From Agelas oroides (taxonomy: Eukaryota > Porifera > Demospongiae > Agelasida > Agelasidae), in contig OX422197.1 of NCBI GenBank assembly GCA_949130485.1, forward strand, positions 5,441,193-5,505,192: 64,000 bases of DNA, read 5' to 3'. Below, one piece after another: positions 1 through 9,833 of the stretch. The notes below the pieces were generated by a model. It saw only the letters and a program-made list of their open reading frames with translations. It did no database searches and was not told the origin of the DNA. Within the stretch, counting starts at the first letter, position 1, and every line of letters starts with the position of its first letter. The position numbers and the translations under genes are program-made.

Positions 1-1304
1 TCATTATGTCTCCTTGAGTCTCATTATGTCTCCTTGAGTCTCATTATGTCTCCTTGAGTCTGATGGTGTCTCCTTTAGTCCCATTATGTCTCCATGAGCC
101 TCATTATGTCTCCTTGAGTCTCATTATGTCTCCTTGAGCCTCATTATGTCTCCTTGAGTCTCATGTTGTCTCCTTGAGTCTCATTATGTCTTCTTTAGTC
201 TCATTTTGTCTCCTGTAGTCTCATTATGTCTCCTTGAGGCTCATGGTGTCTCCTTTAGTCTCACGGTGTCTCCTTTAGTCTCATTATGTCTCCTTGAGTC
301 TCATTATGTCTCCTTGAGTCTCAATATGTCTCCTTGAGTCTCATGGTGTCTCCTTGATTTTCATGGTGTTTCCTTTAGTGTCATTATGTCTCCTTGAGTC
401 TCATTATGTCTCCTTGAGTCTCATGGTGTCACCTTGAGTCTCATGGTGTCGTCTTGAGTTTCATGGTGTCTCCTTTAGTCTCATTATGTCTCCTTGAGTC
501 GCATTATGTCTCCTTGAGTCTCATGGTGTCTCCTTGAGTCTCATGGGGTCTCCTTTAGTGTCATTATGTCTCCTTGAGTCTCATGGTGTCTCCTTTAGTG
601 TCATTATGTCTCCTTGAGTCGCATTATGTCTCCTTGAGTCTCATTATGTCTCCTTGAGTCTCATGGTGTCTCCTTGAGTCTCATGGAGTCTCCTTTAGTG
701 TCATTATGTCTCCTTGAGTCTCATGGTGTCTCCTTTAGTCTCATTATGTCTCCTTGAGTCTCATGGTGTCTCCGTGAATCTCATGGTGTCTCCTTGAGTC
801 TCATGTTGTCTCCTTTAGTCTCATTATGTCTCCTTGAGTCTTATTATATCTCCTTGAGTCTCATTATGTCTCCTTCAGTCTCATGGTGTCTCCTTTAGTC
901 TCATGGTGTCTCCTTTAGTCTCATTATGTCTCCTTGAGTCTCATTATGTCTTATTGAGTCTCATGTTGTCTCCTTGAGTCTCATTATGTCTCCTTTAGTC
1001 TCATTTTGTCTCCTGGAGTCTCATTATGTCTCCTTGAGTATCAATATGTCTTCTTGAGTGTCATGGTGTCTCCTTTAGTCTCATTATGTCTCCTTGAGTT
1101 TCATTATGTCTCCTTGAGTCTCATGTTGTCTCCTTGAGTCTCATGGTGTCTCCTTTGGTCTCATTATGTCTCCTTGAGTCTCATTATGTCTCCTAGAGTC
1201 TCAATATGTCTCCTTGAGACTCATGGTGTCTCGTTGAGTCTCATGGTGTCTCCTTTAGTCTCATTATGTCTCCTTCAGTCTCATTATGTCTCCTTGAGTC
1301 TCAT
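1..1304. repeat. 20-bp minisatellite array, left segment
   Basis: About 65 head-to-tail 20-bp units in unbroken register. Two unit classes mix irregularly: one with CATTATG and CCTTGAG, the other with CATGGTG and CCTTTAG. Many private substitutions (CATGTTG, TTCTTTAG, CTCCTGGAG) make this segment more heterogeneous than the right half of the window, and I see no long near-identical higher-order block here. The array enters from beyond base 1. It stops at the 5-bp target duplication of the retrotransposon. Confidence 0.97.
1300..1304. repeat. Target site duplication CTCAT, copy 1
   Basis: CTCAT directly precedes the TG end of the LTR and is repeated exactly after the CA end of the other LTR at 5750-5754. 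Five bp is the usual length for Ty3/gypsy integrases. CTCAT also occurs in most array units. Removing the element and one copy leaves the array in perfect 20-bp register. Confidence 0.9.
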
Positions 1305-1484
1305 TGTCGTGTTTTACATGGGTTCACTTGGATTTATTCAGAACACCAAGAGAGAGATATGTACAGAGAGGACATAAGGACACACTGACTCTGTTGCACA
1401 TGCGCAGAAAACTAAAAATATGCATGACATAAGAATGACATCATGCACGCCATGATACAACTCAATATCTGTAACTACACCACA
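1305..1484 (-). repeat. 3' LTR of the Ty3/gypsy element
   Basis: 180 bp with TG...CA ends. It aligns without gaps to 5570-5749, and I count four substitutions (about 2%). The differences lie near the ATAAGG/ATGAGG, GACTCTG/GAATCTG, CAGAAAA/CACAAAA and CTAAAAA/CTACAAA positions. LTRs are identical at insertion, so this sets a non-zero age for the copy. Confidence 0.96.
1333..1338 (-). promoter_or_regulatory. AATAAA polyadenylation signal in 3' LTR
   Basis: Minus-strand AATAAA about 30 nt before the LTR end. It is present in both LTRs and is the expected signal for 3' end formation of the element transcript. Its functional use is inferred. Confidence 0.6.
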
Positions 1485-1498
1485 GTTCCCTTCCCACT
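1485..1498 (-). promoter_or_regulatory. Polypurine tract
   Basis: The minus strand reads AGTGGGAAGGGAAC directly before the 3' LTR TG. A purine run abutting the 3' LTR is the plus-strand DNA primer site of LTR retrotransposons. Confidence 0.8.
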
Positions 1499-1570
1499 AA
1501 GAGGGGAAGTTGTACATAACAAAAATATATATATATTTCACTAATATCAACATTCAAGTTCAGTTCAGTC
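1499..1570 (-). other. Short 3' untranslated stretch of the element
   Basis: About 70 bp between the integrase stop and the polypurine tract, with an alternating TA run near 1524-1537. It leaves no room for an envelope or other third gene. Confidence 0.6.
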
Positions 1571-2860
1571 TTAACAGTACCTTTGGGGTCGTTGACGAAC
1601 CCTGCTGGGATATCTCTTTTCTGGCTCAGGCTCAACACTCGCATCCTGGCCATTTCCATTAGCTCCACTATCGTTTGGAGTTTCGGTCGGATTGCTCATT
1701 CCAGCTGGTTCGAATTCGGTATCTACCGTTCCTGATTGGTCAGGCAATTCCTGATTCAGTGTTTCACTCTCTGCAGGAGTAGTGTCTTCTAATGGCACAT
1801 CTTCCTCATCTTGTGAGGTGACAGACACTCCATCTCGAAGCTGGTCGATGTGTCTTCGCCAGATTACACCAGAGTCCAGTTGCACTGCATACGATAACGG
1901 TCCTTTCCTCTCCACTACCACTGCAAACTCCCACTTGGGGCCACTACCATAGTTCCTAGCCATAACCTTATCACCAGTTTTGTACTCGCGTAACTTTGCA
2001 CGAGAATCATGGCCCAGTTTCTGTGGTGCTTGCTTCTCTCCCACATAAGCAGCATTGTCGGGTCTGAGCAAATCTAGCCTGGTGCGAAGTTCTCGCTTCA
2101 AAAACAAACTGCAAGGAGTCCGATTAGTGGTGCTGTGTGGTGTGGTACGATAACTGAATAGAAAATTGACCAACCTCTGATTAAAAGATCTGCCACTCTG
2201 TTCACTTGCTTGTAAGGCTCTTTTGAATGTTTGAACGAAACGTTCAGCCAACCCGTTGGTTGAAGGATGATACGGTGTACTTCTAATGTGTTTGATGCAA
2301 TTTCGTCTCATAAATTCAGCGAATTCTTCCGAGGTAAACTGGGGGCCGTTGTCCGATACCACTTGCTCTGGAATTCCGTATGATCCAAACAGTGTTCTCA
2401 TCACTTCAATAGTCTTTTCAGCAGTGGTCGATTTCATCTCCACGACTTCCGGCCATTTGGAATGTGCATCAACGAGCACAAAAAACATTCGACCTTTAAA
2501 TGGACCGGCAAAATCGATGTGTACACGTTGCCAGGGGCAGGAGGGCCACACCCATGGGTGAAGGGGGGCAACTGCAGGCATGCTCCTAGTCAACTTGCAT
2601 GCTCGACACTCTCTCGCTGTCTGTTCCAGTGACTTGTCTAATCCTGGCCACCAAACATAGCTTCTTGCATTTGCCTTCATCCTGGCAATGCCTTGGTGGT
2701 CACGATGAAGCTTGTTGAGCACATCCTCCTGCAATCTCTTTGGGACAATTACTCTGATGCCCCATAACAGGCAATCTCCTTCCACAGTAATCTCGTTCCG
2801 TCGATACCAATACGGTTTGAGACATTCCTGGACTTGATGTGGCCATCCCGACTTTGTAAA
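1571..2860 (-). pseudogene. pol: pol, integrase segment (Ty3/gypsy)
   Basis: The integrase inserts the cDNA copy into host DNA. This frame directly continues the RNase H frame after the TGA at 2863-2861; the first start-like codon is a GTG at 2785, so it is a polyprotein segment and not a separate gene. Counting residues from 2785, the zinc-binding N-terminus has H27, H30, C60 and C63. The catalytic core has D91 (HIDFAGPF), D145 (SDNGPQF) and E181 (LAERFVQTF), giving the canonical D,D-35-E spacing. A GPY/F-like module follows (KGPLSYAV, then WRRHIDQL). The C-terminal tail is acidic and ends in a basic RYPSRVRQRP motif. The segment of about 404 residues from 2785 is intact and its catalytic residues are kept, but it lies downstream of five lesions in gag-pol. 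Confidence 0.95.
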
Positions 2861-3745
2861 TCAGCGAACTTTGCTGAGTATGGGATCTGTTCGTGTAGCT
2901 TTTCCTAACTGCTCTGCTGTGACTGGCAGTGAGTCCAGTTGTGCTACGGTAAAGACATCAGCGGCATTCAATTTGGGAGATTTCACATTTGGAAGAGGCA
3001 GTCGGGACAGTCCATCCGCGTTTCCGTGCTCTTGCGTGCACTTGAACTCAATCTCGTACCGGTAAGCGGACAAGATGATGGCCCAGCGTTGTAGACGTGC
3101 TGCCGCTAGGGAGGGTATGCCCTTTTTAGGGTTGAGGATTGTGGTTAGTGGCTTGTGGTCAGTGACCAATGTGAACATCCTTCCATAGAGATACTGGTGG
3201 AAATGTTTTACTCCATAGATGATTGCTAAGACCTCCTTTTCCAACTGTGCGTAATTACGCTCTGCGAAGGTCAAAGTCCTCGATGCAAATGCCACTGGTC
3301 GCTCACTCCCGTCTGGATAAACATGAGAAATAACAGCGCCTATCCCGTAGGCCGAGGCGTCAGCTGCCAACTTGATTGGAAGTTTGGGATCGTAGTGTGC
3401 TAAAACTTGAGAGGAGACAAGGCTATCTTTAGCTCGTTGAAAGGCCTCCGCACATTCTCGTGTCCATTCCCAGCGAACCTCTTTTCTGAGTAACTGGTTG
3501 AGTGGGTGGAGGATGGTAGCTAAATTGGAGATAAACTTGGAATAATAGTTCAAAAGTCCCAAAAACGATTGCAATTGTTGCTCATTCTCAGGTTCAGGTG
3601 CTTGAACAATAGCGGCTACTTTGCTCGGTAGGGTGTGCAGTCCATCTGCATCCACTTGATGGCCCAGATACTCAACTGCTGGTTGGCAGAAATCGCACTT
3701 GCTTCTCTTAACCCTAAGCTCATACTCCTGCAATCTCTGGAGCAC
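2861..3745 (-). pseudogene. pol: pol, RT thumb and RNase H segment
   Basis: C-terminal part of reverse transcriptase plus RNase H, about 294 residues counted from 3745. RT thumb/connection motifs are visible near the start (CDFCQPAVEYLGH, then FLGLLNYYSKFI near residue 61). RNase H has its acidic residues at D129 (AADASAYGIGAV), E169 (QLEKEVLAI), D196 (LVTDHKPL) and D244 (HGNADGLSR). The segment begins after a frameshift in a CT/GA dinucleotide run (3745-3753) and ends at an in-frame TGA (2863-2861). The same frame continues past the TGA into the integrase, so the TGA is a nonsense mutation and not a natural gene end. Confidence 0.94.
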
Positions 3746-3753
3746 TCTCTCTC

Positions 3754-3918
3754 GAGCCTTTCCAGGTGTTCCTCGTCAGTTGGACCCGTCACGAGGATAT
3801 CGTCAATATAGCAAATGACTCCTTCAATGCCTTGCAAAATCATATCCATGGCCCGTTGGAACATAGCCGGGGCCGAGGCCACTCTGAAAGGTAAGCGTGT
3901 ATACTGGTATAACCCTAT
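3754..3918 (-). pseudogene. pol: pol, RT palm segment with YIDD
   Basis: This short frame lies between two frameshifts and holds the RT active-site core: a QYTRLPF motif, SAPAMFQRAMD, and CYIDDILVTG, where the two Asp are the metal-binding YXDD pair. The conserved Gly normally expected after LPF is Arg here (codon 3885-3883, AGA), which is probably damaging. The upstream frameshift sits at a TATA doublet (3916-3919), consistent with gain of one TA. The downstream one sits in the GA run at 3745-3753, consistent with gain of one dinucleotide. Both look like replication-slippage indels. Confidence 0.92.
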
Positions 3919-5231
3919 AGATGTGTGTTGATCGTGAGACACTTTGCTGACCCTTCGTCTAGTACCATCTGTTGGTATGCCTGGGATAGATCCAGTTTAG
4001 AATAGGTCTTTCCATTAGCCAGCGTAGCAAACAGATCATCTGGCCTTGGCAGGGGATATTGGTCGACATCCAAACACTGATTCACTGTCACTTTGTAATC
4101 CCCACACACTCTGACCTTTCCATCTTTCTTAGGGACAGGGACAATGGGCGCAGCCCAATCACTATGATCAACCCTTTTCAGAATTCCCTTTTTCTCTAGC
4201 CTGTTAAGCTCCTGTTCAACAGCTTCCTTGAGTGCAAAGGGCACCGTGCGAGGGCGATGAAACTTGGGGGTGGCATTCTCTTTCAGCTTGAGCTTCGCCT
4301 TGATTGTTTTCATGGTTCCTAGCTCATCCTGGAACACCTCGTCGTAGCGCTTCAACATCTGGTTCAATCGTGTCTGGTTCATGTCCATAGCTGCTAGTCC
4401 AATTTCTTTCCAATTAAGGCGGATGCTGGTTAGCCACTCTCTCCCCAAAAGACATGGACCTTCCTGTCTCGTGACATACAAGGTAAGCTTCTTCTTTTGC
4501 TCACCATAGGTTACCATCACCTGCACTTCTCCCTGAACCGGGATGACTTCTGAAGTGTATGTCCTCAGAATAACTGTGGTTTTCCTTATCTTGATCCTTG
4601 GCAAAACCTGTTTGAGCTTCTTGTACGATATCAAAGAAACAGCGGCACCTGTGTCCACCTCCATCGACAGTGGCTTGCCATTGATTCGTACTTCCACACG
4701 TATGGGTTTAGTCGACGATTTTCCCACCATGTATACACCGACACTACTATCAGAGTCCTCATCGCTCTGATCCTTGACTACCCACTTTGTCCTCTCTTTT
4801 CCTCTGGGAGTGGCTCCATTCCTTCCCTTTCTTTGAAACTGTTTGCCACTCTTACAGGCTCTTTTGATGTGTCCCTTTTTGCCACAAGTGTGACAGGTGG
4901 CCTCCTTGAAACGACAATCATTAGCTTTGTGGTTCGTTAACCCACAGCGATAACAGGCCTCCTTTTTAGGCGGGGACGTCACTTTATGCACGACACTGTT
5001 TCCACTGGGAAGGTGCTCAGTGGCTCTCATTTGCGCGTCCTTTGATGCTGTCTCGTGACTTTGTGCCAGCTCCATAGCTTTTGCGAAGGTGAGTGTCTTT
5101 TCTTGAAACAACCGTTTTCGGGTACTCTCGCTACGAAGGCCACATACAAATCGATCGCGTAGGGACTCTTCGAGGAAATCCGTCGTGTCCTCGAACTTAC
5201 AGTGAACAGTGAGCTGTCTGAGCCCTGCCAC
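3919..5231 (-). pseudogene. gag-pol: gag C-terminus, protease and RT N-terminus
   Basis: An open stretch of about 437 codons in one frame. Counting residues from 5231: the C-terminal Gag capsid-like region, then two nucleocapsid zinc knuckles (C93-C96-H101-C106 and C113-C116-H121-C126, both CX2CX4HX4C). The aspartic protease has catalytic DTG at 193-195 (EVDTGAAVSL) and a LLGREWL motif near 261. RT fingers start near 340 (LNRLEKKGILKRV), with APIVPVPKKDGK and the first catalytic Asp at 414 (SKLDLSQAY). Gag and pol share one frame with no stop between them, so this family appears to make a fused Gag-Pol. The stretch is cut off from the Gag start by a frameshift near 5240-5250 and from the rest of RT by the one at 3916-3919. 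Confidence 0.95.
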
Positions 5232-5239
5232 GTACGATG

Positions 5240-5557
5240 CTATACTCCTGGTGCCTGTTCTCGTCTATGAAATCGATACCGTTCGGCGATAACGCTTGGG
5301 GTAGGTTCGAAATGATTCTTCAACAGAGTTTTGATCTCCGCGAGAGTCTTCTCCTTGGGAGCCTTCGGGGCAACTAGGCTTCGCAATAGCCCGTACGTCT
5401 TGGCTCCAATGTTGCTGAGTAAGACAGAGACCTTTTTTTCGTCCACGACGTCATTAGCGCCAAATTAGAGTTCTGCTCGCTCCAGGTAAGCGGTAACAGT
5501 CTCATTTTCAGCGTCAAACTCGTATAGCTGCCCATAGCGTATCGAAGTCGCCACCAT
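5240..5557 (-). pseudogene. gag: gag N-terminus, with premature stop
   Basis: Structural Gag protein, N-terminal part. The likely start is ATG at 5557-5555, 12 nt after the 5' LTR; 30 codons on, a TAA (5467-5465) interrupts the frame. The same frame then continues through DEKKVSVLLSNIGAKTY, LLRSLVAPKAP and YRFHRREQAPG, which matches the capsid-like Gag pattern of Mag/K02A2.6-type elements. The frame is lost near 5240-5250 by a small net deletion, and Gag resumes one frame over (AGLRQLTVHC). A different, overlapping frame that starts inside the LTR is a shadow. Confidence 0.88.
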
Positions 5558-5565
5558 CGTCGCCA
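5547..5565 (-). promoter_or_regulatory. Putative primer-binding site
   Basis: The minus strand reads TGGCGACGATGGTGGCGAC, starting 4 nt inside the 5' LTR. TGG is the expected complement of a tRNA CCA end. TGGCGAC resembles the tRNA-Arg-type primer sites I recall for some insect gypsy-group elements, but the rest of the match is untested. The proposed gag ATG falls inside this stretch, which is unusual. Confidence 0.4.
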
Positions 5566-5569
5566 GTTC

Positions 5570-5749
5570 TGTCGTGTTTTACATGGGTTCACTTGGATTT
5601 ATTCAGAACACCAAGAGAGAGATATGTACAGAGAGGACATGAGGACACACTGAATCTGTTGCACATGCGCACAAAACTACAAATATGCATGACATAAGAA
5701 TGACATCATGCACGCCATGATACAACTCAATATCTGTAACTACACCACA
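5570..5749 (-). repeat. 5' LTR of the Ty3/gypsy element
   Basis: 180 bp, TG...CA, and the upstream LTR in the sense of transcription. Transcription should start within it. A minus-strand A/T-rich GCATATTTG stretch is a weak TATA candidate. An AATAAA lies on the minus strand at 5603-5598. I count four substitutions against the other LTR. Confidence 0.96.
5598..5603 (-). promoter_or_regulatory. AATAAA signal in 5' LTR
   Basis: Same hexamer and position as in the 3' LTR copy. In the 5' LTR it would normally be bypassed or lie upstream of the transcript start. Confidence 0.45.
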
Positions 5750-5754
5750 CTCAT
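5750..5754. repeat. Target site duplication CTCAT, copy 2
   Basis: Exact match to 1300-1304, abutting the CA end of the LTR. The array resumes in the register it had before the insertion. Confidence 0.9.
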
Positions 5755-6055
5755 GGTGTCTCCTTCAGTCTCATGGTGTCTCCCTGAGTCTCATGGTGTC
5801 TCCTTTAGTCCCATTATGTCTCCATGAGTCTCATTATGTCTCCTTGAGTCTCATTATGTCTCCTTGAGTCTCATGTTGTCTCCTTGAGCCTCTTTATGTC
5901 TTCTTTCGTCTCATTTTCTCTCCTGCAGTCTCATTATGTCTCCTTCAGTCTCATTATGTCTCCTTGAGTCTCACGTTCTCTCCTTGAGTCTCATTATGTC
6001 TTCTTTAGTCTCATTTTGTCTCCTGGAGTCTCATTATGTCTCCTTGAGTCTCATA
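5750..6055. repeat. 20-bp array between retrotransposon and unique island
   Basis: About 15 units. It includes the tag series CATGTTG, TTCTTTCG, TCTCCTGCAG and CTCCTTCAG, which recurs with small changes near 7361-7520 and 8661-8757. The local module of about 160 bp was therefore copied within the left part of the array. Confidence 0.93.
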
Positions 6056-6246
6056 ATGAGAAAAAGGGACAGAGAAAGGCTTTCCAGGGTTATTCTGAAC
6101 CTAGATATGTTTTCTGAAGTCATATGTAACCAGATTACGGAGGACGCTTACCTACCGCGTGTTGTGTGTACCGTCTTTGGCTTTGGTCGTTGATTAACAA
6201 GGCACAGGTCGAGATCTGTCTAGATATTTATGAAGCCCAAGAGTCC
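6056..6246. other. Unique island of about 190 bp inside the array
   Basis: Non-repetitive DNA from about AGAAAAAGGGACAG to GAAGCCCAAGAG. The array register before and after differs by 11 bp modulo 20, so the event was not phase-preserving. I see no LTR, poly-A tail or convincing target duplication. AGGGAC near the left end and GTCCCT at the right end form only a 6-bp inverted match. The plus strand is open through most of the island into a stop at 6191-6193, but the roughly 45 residues resemble no family I know. It could be filler DNA captured during break repair, or a remnant of older flanking sequence. Confidence 0.75.
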
Positions 6247-6300
6247 CTGTCTCCTTGAGTCTCATGGTGTCTCCTTGAGTCTCATGGTGTCTCCTTTAGT

Positions 6301-6840
6301 CTCATTATGTCTCCTTCAGTCTCATGGTGTATCCTTAAGTCTCATGGAGTCGCCTTTACTGTCATTATGTCTCCTTGAGTCTGATGGTGTCTCCTTTAGT
6401 CTCATTATGTCTCCTTGAGTCTCATGGTGTCTCCTTTAGTCTCATTACGTCTCTTTGAGTCTCATTATGTCTCCTTGAGTCTCATGGTGTCTCCTTGAGT
6501 CTCATTATGTCTCCTTGAGTCTCATTATGTCTTCTTCAGTCTCATGGTGTCTCCTTGTGTCTCATGGTGTCTCCTTTACTCTCATTATGTCTCCTTGAGT
6601 CTCATTGTGTCTCCTTGCGTCTCATGGTGTCTCCTTTAGTCTCACGGTCTCTGATTTGGTCTCAATATGTCTCCTTGAGTATCATTGTGTCTCCTTTAGT
6701 CTCCTTATGTTTCCTTGAGTCTCAATATGTCTCCCTGAGTCTCATGGTGTCTCCTTGATTCTCATGGTGTCTCCTTTAGTCTCATTATGTCTCCTTGAGT
6801 CTCATTATGTCTCCTTGAGTCTCCTGGTGTCTCCTTGAGT
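6301..6840. repeat. 540-bp duplicated block, copy 1
   Basis: It shares an ordered string of rare variants with 8122-8661: TGTATCCTTAAG, CATGGAGTCGCC, CATTACGTCTCTTTG, CACGGTCTCTGATTTGG, CCTTATGTTTCC. The offset is 1,821 bp (91 units plus the 1-bp slip near 7098). The ends fall where variant order stops matching. Confidence 0.85.
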
Positions 6841-8121
6841 CTCCTGGTGTCTCCTTGAGTCTCATGGTGTCTCCTTGAGCCTCATGGTGTCTCCTTTAGT
6901 CTCATTATGTCTCCTTGAGTCTCATTATCTCTCCATGAGCCTCATTATGTCTCCTTGAGTCTCATGGTGTCTCCTTGAGTCTCATGTTGTCACCTTCGGT
7001 CTCATTATGTCTCCTTGAGTATCATTAAGTCTCCTTGAGTCTCATTATGCCTCCTTCAGTCTCATGGTGTCTCCTTAAGTCTCATGGTGTCTCCTTTTGG
7101 TCTCATTATGTCTCCTTGAGTCTCATTATGTCTCATAGAGTCTCAATATGTCTCCTTGAGACTTATGGTGTCTCCTTTAGTCTCATTATGTCTGCTTTAG
7201 TCTCATTATGTCTCCTTGAGTCTCATGGTGTCTCCTTGAGTCTCATGGTGTCTCCTTTAGTCCCATTATGTCTCCTTGAGCCTCATTATGTCTCCTTCAG
7301 TCTCATTATGTCTCCTTGAGTCTGATGGTGTCTCCTTTAGTCCCATTATGTCTCCTTGAGTCTCATTATGTCTGCTTGAGTCTCATTATGTCTCCTTGAG
7401 TCTCATGTTGTCTCCTTGAGTCTCATTATGTCTTCTTTAGTCTCATTTTGTCTCCTGCAGTCTCATTATGTCTCCTTCAGTCTCATTATGTCTCCTTGAG
7501 TCTCATGTTGTCTCCTTGAGTCTCATTATGTCTTCTTTAGTCTCATTTTGTCTCCTGGAGTCCCATTATGTCTCCTTGAGCCTCATCATGTCTCCTTGAG
7601 TCTCATGGTGTCTCCTTGAGTCTCATTATGTCTCCATGAGTCTCACTATGTCTCCTTGAGTCTCATGGTGTCTCCTTGAGTCTCATGTTGTCACCTTCGG
7701 TCTCATTATGTCTCCTTGAGTATCATTAAGTCTCCTTGAGTCTCATTATGTCTCCTTGAGTCTCATTATGTCTCCTTGAGTCTCATGGTGTCTCCTTGAG
7801 TCTCATGGAGTCTCCTTTAGTGTCAGTATGTCTCCTTGAGTCTCATGGTGTCTCCTTTAGTGTCATTATGTCTCCTTAAGCCTCATCATCTCTCCTTGAG
7901 TCTCATGGTGTCTCCTTGAGTCTCATGGTGTCTCCTTTAGTCTCACGGTCTCTCCTTTAGTCTCATTATGTCTCCTTTATTCTCATTATGTCTCCTTGAG
8001 TCTCATTATGTCTCCTTGAGTCTCATTATGTCTCCTTGAGTCTCATGGTGTCTCCTTGAGTCTCATGGTGTCTCCTTTGGTCTCATTATGTCTCCTTGAG
8101 TCTCACTAAGTCTCCTTGAGT

Positions 8122-8661
8122 CTCATTATGTCTCCTTCAGTCTCATGGTGTATCCTTAAGTCTCATGGAGTCGCCTTTAGTGTCATTATGTCTCCTTGAG
8201 TCTGATGGTGTCTCCTTTAGTCTCATTATGTCTCCTTGAGTCTCATGGTGTCTCCTTTAGTCTCATTACGTCTCTTTGAGTCTCATTATGTCTCCTTGAG
8301 TCTCATGGTGTCTCGTTGAGTCTCATTATGTCTCCTTGAGTCTCATTATGTCTTCTTCAGTCTCATGGTGTCTCCTTGTATCTCATGGTGTCTCCTTTAC
8401 TCTCATTATGTCTCCTTGAGTCTCATTGTGTCTCCTTGCGTCTCATGGTGTCTCCTTTAGTCTCACGGTCTCTGATTTGGTCTCATTATGTCTCCTTGAG
8501 TATCATTGTGTCTCCTTTAGTCTCCTTATGTTTCCTTGAGTCTCAATATGTCTCCCTGAGTCTCATGGTGTCTCCTTGATTCTCATGGTGTCTCCTTTAG
8601 TCTCATTATGTCTCCTTGAGTCTCATTATGTCTCCTTGAGTCTCCTGGTGTCTCCTTGAGT
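8122..8661. repeat. 540-bp duplicated block, copy 2
   Basis: Second copy of the block at 6301-6840, differing by a few substitutions. The array around it is not shared. Confidence 0.85.
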
Positions 8662-9833
8662 CTCATTATGTCTTCTTTAGTCTCATTTTGTCTCCTGCAG
8701 TCTCATTATGTCTCCTTCAGTCTCATTATGTCTCCTTGAGTCTCATGTTGTCTCCTTGAGTCTCAATATGTCTCCTTGAGTCTCATGGTGTCTCCTTGAG
8801 TCTCATAGTGTCTCCTTCACTCTCATTATGTCTCCTTGAGTCTCATTATGTCTCCTTGAGTATCATGGTGTCTCCTTTAGTCTCATTATGTCTCCTTGAG
8901 TCTCATTATATCTCCTTGAGTCTCATGGTTTCTCCTGCAGTCTCATGGTGTCTCCTTGAGTCTCATGGTGTCTCCTTTGGTCTCATTATGTCTCCTTGAT
9001 CCTCATTATGTCCCCTTGATTCTCATTGTGTCTCGTTGAGTCTCATGGTGCCTCGTTTAGTCTCATATCTCTTTGAGTCTCATTATGTCTCCTTTAGTCT
9101 CATTTTGTCTCCTGGAGTATCAATATGTCTTCTTGAGTCTCATGGTGTCTCCGTTAGTCTCATTATGTCTCCTTCAGTCTCATTATGTCTCCTTGAGTCT
9201 CATGGTGTCTCCTTGACTCTCATGGTGTCTCCTTTGGTCTCATGGAGACTCAATATGTCTCCTTGAGACTCATGGTGTATCCTTGAGTCTCATGGTGTTT
9301 CCTTTAGTCTCATTATGTCTCCTTGAGTCTCATTATGTCTCCTTCAGTCTCATGGTGTCTCCTTGAGTCTCATGGAGTCTCCTTTAGTGTCATTATGTCT
9401 CCTTGAGTCTCATGGTGTCTCCTTTAGTCTCATTATATCTCCTTGAGTCTCATGGTGTCTCCTTGAGCCTCTTGGTGTCTCCTTGAGTCTCATAGTGTTT
9501 CCTTGAGTCTCATTGTGTCTCCTTTAGTCTCAATAGGTCTCCGTTAGTTTCATTATGTCTCCTTGAGTCTCATGGTGTCTCCTTGATTCTCATTATGTGT
9601 CCTGAGTCTGATGGTGTCTCCTTTAGTCTGATTATGTCTCCTTGAGTCTCATTATGTCTCCTGGAGTCTCATAATGTCTCCTTGAGTCTCATTATGTCTC
9701 CTTAAATCTAATGGTGACTCCTTGAGTCTCATGGTGTCTCCTTTAGTCTCATTATGTGTCCTTGACTCTCATGATGTCTCCTTTAGTCTCATGATGTCTC
9801 CTTGAGTCTCATTATGTCTCCTTGAGTCTCATG

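Larger units (their letters stand above)
1305..5749 (-). mobile_element. Ty3/gypsy LTR retrotransposon, complete but inactivated
   Basis: A 4,445-bp element read on the minus strand: 5' LTR (5749-5570), primer-binding region, gag, protease, reverse transcriptase, RNase H, integrase, short 3' leader, polypurine tract, 3' LTR (1484-1305). RT before integrase places it in Ty3/gypsy (Metaviridae-type) rather than Ty1/copia. Two CCHC knuckles, gag and pol apparently in one frame, a DTG protease, a YIDD RT, a D,D-35-E integrase and a basic RYPSR-type C-terminus resemble metazoan Mag/K02A2.6-like elements; that lineage name is my inference. No envelope gene is visible: only 86 bp lie between the integrase stop and the LTR. 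The element carries two premature stops and three frameshifts, so it cannot encode a full polyprotein. It is the only copy in the window. Confidence 0.96.
6247..9833. repeat. 20-bp array, heterogeneous left-central segment
   Basis: About 180 units with many private variants. Register slips occur near 7098 (extra T in CCTTTTGG), 9061 (shortened unit TCATATCTC) and 9601 (shortened GTCCTGAG). Apart from the 540-bp duplication described separately and short shared modules, I see no multi-kilobase repeat of near-identical order in this segment. Confidence 0.95.

Noticed and set aside
2286-2561. Plus-strand frames opposite integrase, RT and protease (also 2871-3065 and 4543-4770)
   Set aside because: They are antisense shadows of well-supported pol domains with no recognisable product.
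2861-2863. Natural stop between RNase H and a separate integrase gene
   Set aside because: The identical frame continues past the TGA with integrase sequence and has no ATG start before the integrase zinc domain, so a nonsense mutation is simpler.
1571-5557. Programmed frameshifting between gag and pol as the cause of the frame breaks
   Set aside because: The gag-protease-RT junction is a single open frame here. The breaks lie inside conserved Gag and RT domains and sit at small indels, so they are lesions and not recoding sites.
5374-5592. 72-codon minus-strand frame beginning inside the 5' LTR
   Set aside because: It is out of frame with Gag, which can be followed in another frame through recognisable Gag sequence. 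It is a shadow frame.
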